A stretch of 64,000 bases of DNA from NCBI RefSeq assembly GCF_900100945.1, contig NZ_FNCG01000001.1, forward strand, positions 186,001 through 250,000, in the 5' to 3' direction. Of the stretch, positions 62,432 through 64,000 are shown piece by piece. This stretch comes from Mucilaginibacter gossypii (GTDB lineage Bacteria > Bacteroidota > Bacteroidia > Sphingobacteriales > Sphingobacteriaceae). Position 1 is the stretch's first letter, and each line of letters starts with the position of its first letter. A program made the position numbers and the translations under genes. The notes beneath the pieces are model-generated. The model did no database searches. It was not told where the DNA came from and was given only the letters and a program-made list of their open reading frames with translations.

Positions 62432-62775
62432 AAATTATTAGTTAATAACTGGTAAGTAAAAATATCAAAATGATTTACAAAAGTGTCTTGTTTTTTAATC
62501 CAAGTGATAATGTTACAAAGCAAGGGCAGAGTAGTGTTCAGGGAGATGTTTTGAGTATATGTTTATAAGCTAATTGCTTCTATACTACCAGATAGGTTTC
62601 TGTATCTTGATTTTTACAGGCAATTTATTTTACCCCCTTAAATTTAGGGTTTTACCCCCTTTTTTTCTAATTCTATTATTGCATTTTTGATCAGCAGCCG
62701 ATTAAACCGATATAGCAATCTGCTTTTTTATCTTTCGGGCAATAAACTAATAGTTAGATAATCAAAAAATATGTC
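62432..62775. other. divergent intergenic region between the HTCS and DUF1080 genes
   Basis: 344 bases without a gene. It carries the promoters of both genes and the direct repeat listed at 62628-62661. The rest is AT-rich without clear dyads. Confidence 0.6.
62628..62661 (+). promoter_or_regulatory. candidate regulator-binding direct repeat upstream of the DUF1080 gene
   Basis: TTTTACCCCCTT (62628-62639) and TTTTACCCCCTT (62650-62661), a perfect 12-base repeat with a 22-bp period, ending about 115 bases before the start codon. It matches the pair upstream of susC in sequence, spacing and orientation. Confidence 0.65.
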
Positions 62776-63633
62776 ATGATAAAGCGTGGACTCACTTTTT
62801 CAATACTGAATGTTTTATTTTTAATAAGCCTGCCCATATTGCTGGCGTTGAAAAGCCCGGACCCAAAATTGAAAGTTAAGTGGGAACAGCTTTTTAACGG
62901 AAAGGATTTAACGGATTGGACTGTTAAAATCAGGAAACATCAATTAAATGAAAATTTTGGTAACACCTTCAGGGTTGTTGATCATAAGATCCAGGTAAAT
63001 TATGATCAATATGAAAAATTTGATGACCAGTTTGGGCATTTGTTTTACAAAAAGCCTTTTTCATATTATCTTATAGGTGTGGAGTATCGTTTCACAGGTA
63101 ACCAGGTAAAAGGTGGCCCCGGATGGGCGTTTCGCAACAGCGGAATTATGATACATGGTCAGGATCCTAAAACTATGAAGGTAGACCAGGATTTTCCAAT
63201 ATCCATTGAGGTTCAGTTGTTGGGCGGCAATGGTAAAGATAAAAGGCCGACCGCGAACGTGTGCACCCCCGGTACACAGTACGTTTTAAATAACTCGGTT
63301 GTTAAAAGTCATTGCCTGGATTCAAAATCCGAAACCTTTCATGGCGATCAGTGGGTTAGGGTGGAGGCTCTTGTTTTGGGCGATTCGCTGGTGGTGCATT
63401 ATGTAAACGGAGAAGAAGTGTTACGTTATCAGCGCCCGCAACTGGACCCGGTTGGCAGTACAGAGGAGGGTGCGTTGTTAAAAAGTGGTACAATTTCCCT
63501 GCAAAGCGAAAGTCATCCTGTTGAGTTTAGGAAAGTTGAAATTGTTGATCTTGAAAAATACGCGCATGATCGTCAGAAATTGGCCGACGTAGTTAAGCAG
63601 TTAACCGCTGAGAAACGGATTCCTAAACAATAA
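62776..63633 (+). CDS. DUF1080 (3-keto-disaccharide hydrolase domain) exported protein
   Basis: A 285-residue protein. The N-terminus (LNVLFLISLPILLALK) is a signal peptide or anchor. The DUF1080 jelly-roll starts WEQLFNGKDLTDWTVKI and has the typical GPGWAFRNSGIMIHG, FPISIEVQLLGGNGKDK and GTISLQSESHPVEFRKVEI. Known members hydrolyse 3-keto-glycosides; others only bind sugars. It is divergent from the regulator gene and starts a cluster with the next gene (54-base gap). The upstream direct repeat suggests control by the same regulator. Confidence 0.92.
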   Translation: MIKRGLTFSILNVLFLISLPILLALKSPDPKLKVKWEQLFNGKDLTDWTVKIRKHQLNENFGNTFRVVDHKIQVNYDQYEKFDDQFGHLFYKKPFSYYLIGVEYRFTGNQVKGGPGWAFRNSGIMIHGQDPKTMKVDQDFPISIEVQLLGGNGKDKRPTANVCTPGTQYVLNNSVVKSHCLDSKSETFHGDQWVRVEALVLGDSLVVHYVNGEEVLRYQRPQLDPVGSTEEGALLKSGTISLQSESHPVEFRKVEIVDLEKYAHDRQKLADVVKQLTAEKRIPKQ

Positions 63634-63687
63634 ATAAAATAAAAAGACTAATTTGACTGCCTTTTACCTGTATAATTAAAAATAAAA

Positions 63688-64000
63688 ATGTTAAAGTTTT
63701 CCTTAACCCTATTCCTCTGTTTATCTTTCTTTTTGACGTTCAAATATTTTGCAAATACCCGCAGTAACGAAGCGGGACCCACTAAACCAAATACTTTGGC
63801 TTCAATACGAGGACAAAGTCATTCTAAGAGCGATTCGCTCCATTGGCCAGCCGGCTTTACAATCACCAGGTTTGCCGGACCTGAGCTTACACCAAGTCCG
63901 GCTTGTTTAGCTGTGGCTGCCACAGGCGAGGTGTTTGTTGGCGTTGATATGATTGGTTCGCTGGGTAAAGACCCCGGAAAAGGGCGGATAATTAAACTTA
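63688..64000 (+). CDS. exported sugar-dehydrogenase-like (DUF7133/PQQ-type propeller) protein, partial
   Basis: The first 104 codons are present; the gene runs off the right edge. A signal peptide (LTLFLCLSFFLTFKYFA) is followed by a Ser/Arg-rich linker. Then comes WPAGFTITRFAGPELTPSPA and CLAVAATGEVFVGVDMIGSL, the first blade of the soluble glucose/sorbosone dehydrogenase-like propeller (DUF7133 type) found with DUF1080 proteins. It could oxidise a sugar, which would fit 3-keto-sugar chemistry with the upstream DUF1080 gene. Without the remaining domains (often a c-type haem) the function stays open. Confidence 0.75.
   Translation, partial: MLKFSLTLFLCLSFFLTFKYFANTRSNEAGPTKPNTLASIRGQSHSKSDSLHWPAGFTITRFAGPELTPSPACLAVAATGEVFVGVDMIGSLGKDPGKGRIIKL

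Noticed and set aside
1..64000. CRISPR arrays, rRNA genes, insertion sequences with transposase
   Set aside because: None seen: no regularly spaced direct repeats, no rRNA-like sequence and no transposase frame on either strand.

Overview
The window looks like a chromosomal segment of a Bacteroidota bacterium, most likely a sphingobacterium close to Mucilaginibacter or Pedobacter. This is a judgement from gene families and not a database match. The clues are a SusC/SusD pair with a GH16 enzyme and a one-protein hybrid two-component regulator, two DUF3857 proteins, a 7TM-HD phosphodiesterase, lipoproteins with lipoboxes, start codons mostly without Shine-Dalgarno sequences, and several promoters of the TTTG / TAnnTTTG type. 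Protein-coding density is high, and most genes are chromosomal housekeeping or envelope genes.

Layout. 1-4.5 kb: the N-terminal part of a large MG2-domain envelope protein and three tandem paralogous lipoproteins. 4.6-6.5 kb: a CYTH phosphatase, a DUF3892 protein and an ArsR/SRPBCC operon with a two-operator promoter. 6.5-12.6 kb: glutamate synthase gltD-gltB. 13-20 kb: ppnP, small secreted proteins, a sugar acetyltransferase, a DUF817/MpaB pair, a KilA-N protein and an LTA-synthase-like protein. 20-30 kb: mutS, an NlpC/P60 lipoprotein, an unannotated 42-residue membrane protein, two DUF3857 proteins, a DEDDh exonuclease and queG. 30-44 kb: small proteins, a polysaccharide deacetylase, a TraB-like lipoprotein, a secreted Gfo/Idh/MocA protein, ruvB, a dolichol-phosphate-mannose-synthase-like transferase, a POT peptide transporter, a thiolase, an SPFH / unknown / Arc-like three-gene operon and the 7TM-HD protein.

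44.0-47.8 kb is a small integrative element inserted in the 3' end of tRNA-Ser(GCT). It is bounded by a 17-bp direct repeat (44112-44128 and 47731-47747). It holds a tyrosine recombinase, a frameshifted leucine-rich-repeat gene, and unusually strongly folded non-coding DNA: a nested 69-bp palindrome, twin hairpins and a three-way-junction-like structure. No relaxase or replication gene is visible.

Just outside it (47.85-49.05 kb) lies an overlapping two-gene operon: a T4-Pnkp-like 5' polynucleotide kinase and a Thg1-like 3'-5' polymerase. The chemistry fits a tRNA/RNA 5'-end repair system, because the kinase would make the 5'-phosphate that Thg1-like enzymes activate and extend. This is the best candidate for an under-described system in the window.

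50-64 kb is a polysaccharide utilisation locus, probably for a beta-1,3-glucan-type polymer. It has a haem/FG-GAP protein, SusD, SusC, GH16 and a hybrid two-component regulator, followed by a divergent DUF1080 gene and the start of a sugar-dehydrogenase-like gene. A direct repeat of TTTACCCCCTTT with a 22-bp period lies upstream of both susC and the DUF1080 gene, in the same orientation relative to each, and is a candidate binding site for the regulator. Several families of low-complexity inverted repeats sit at gene ends throughout the window.
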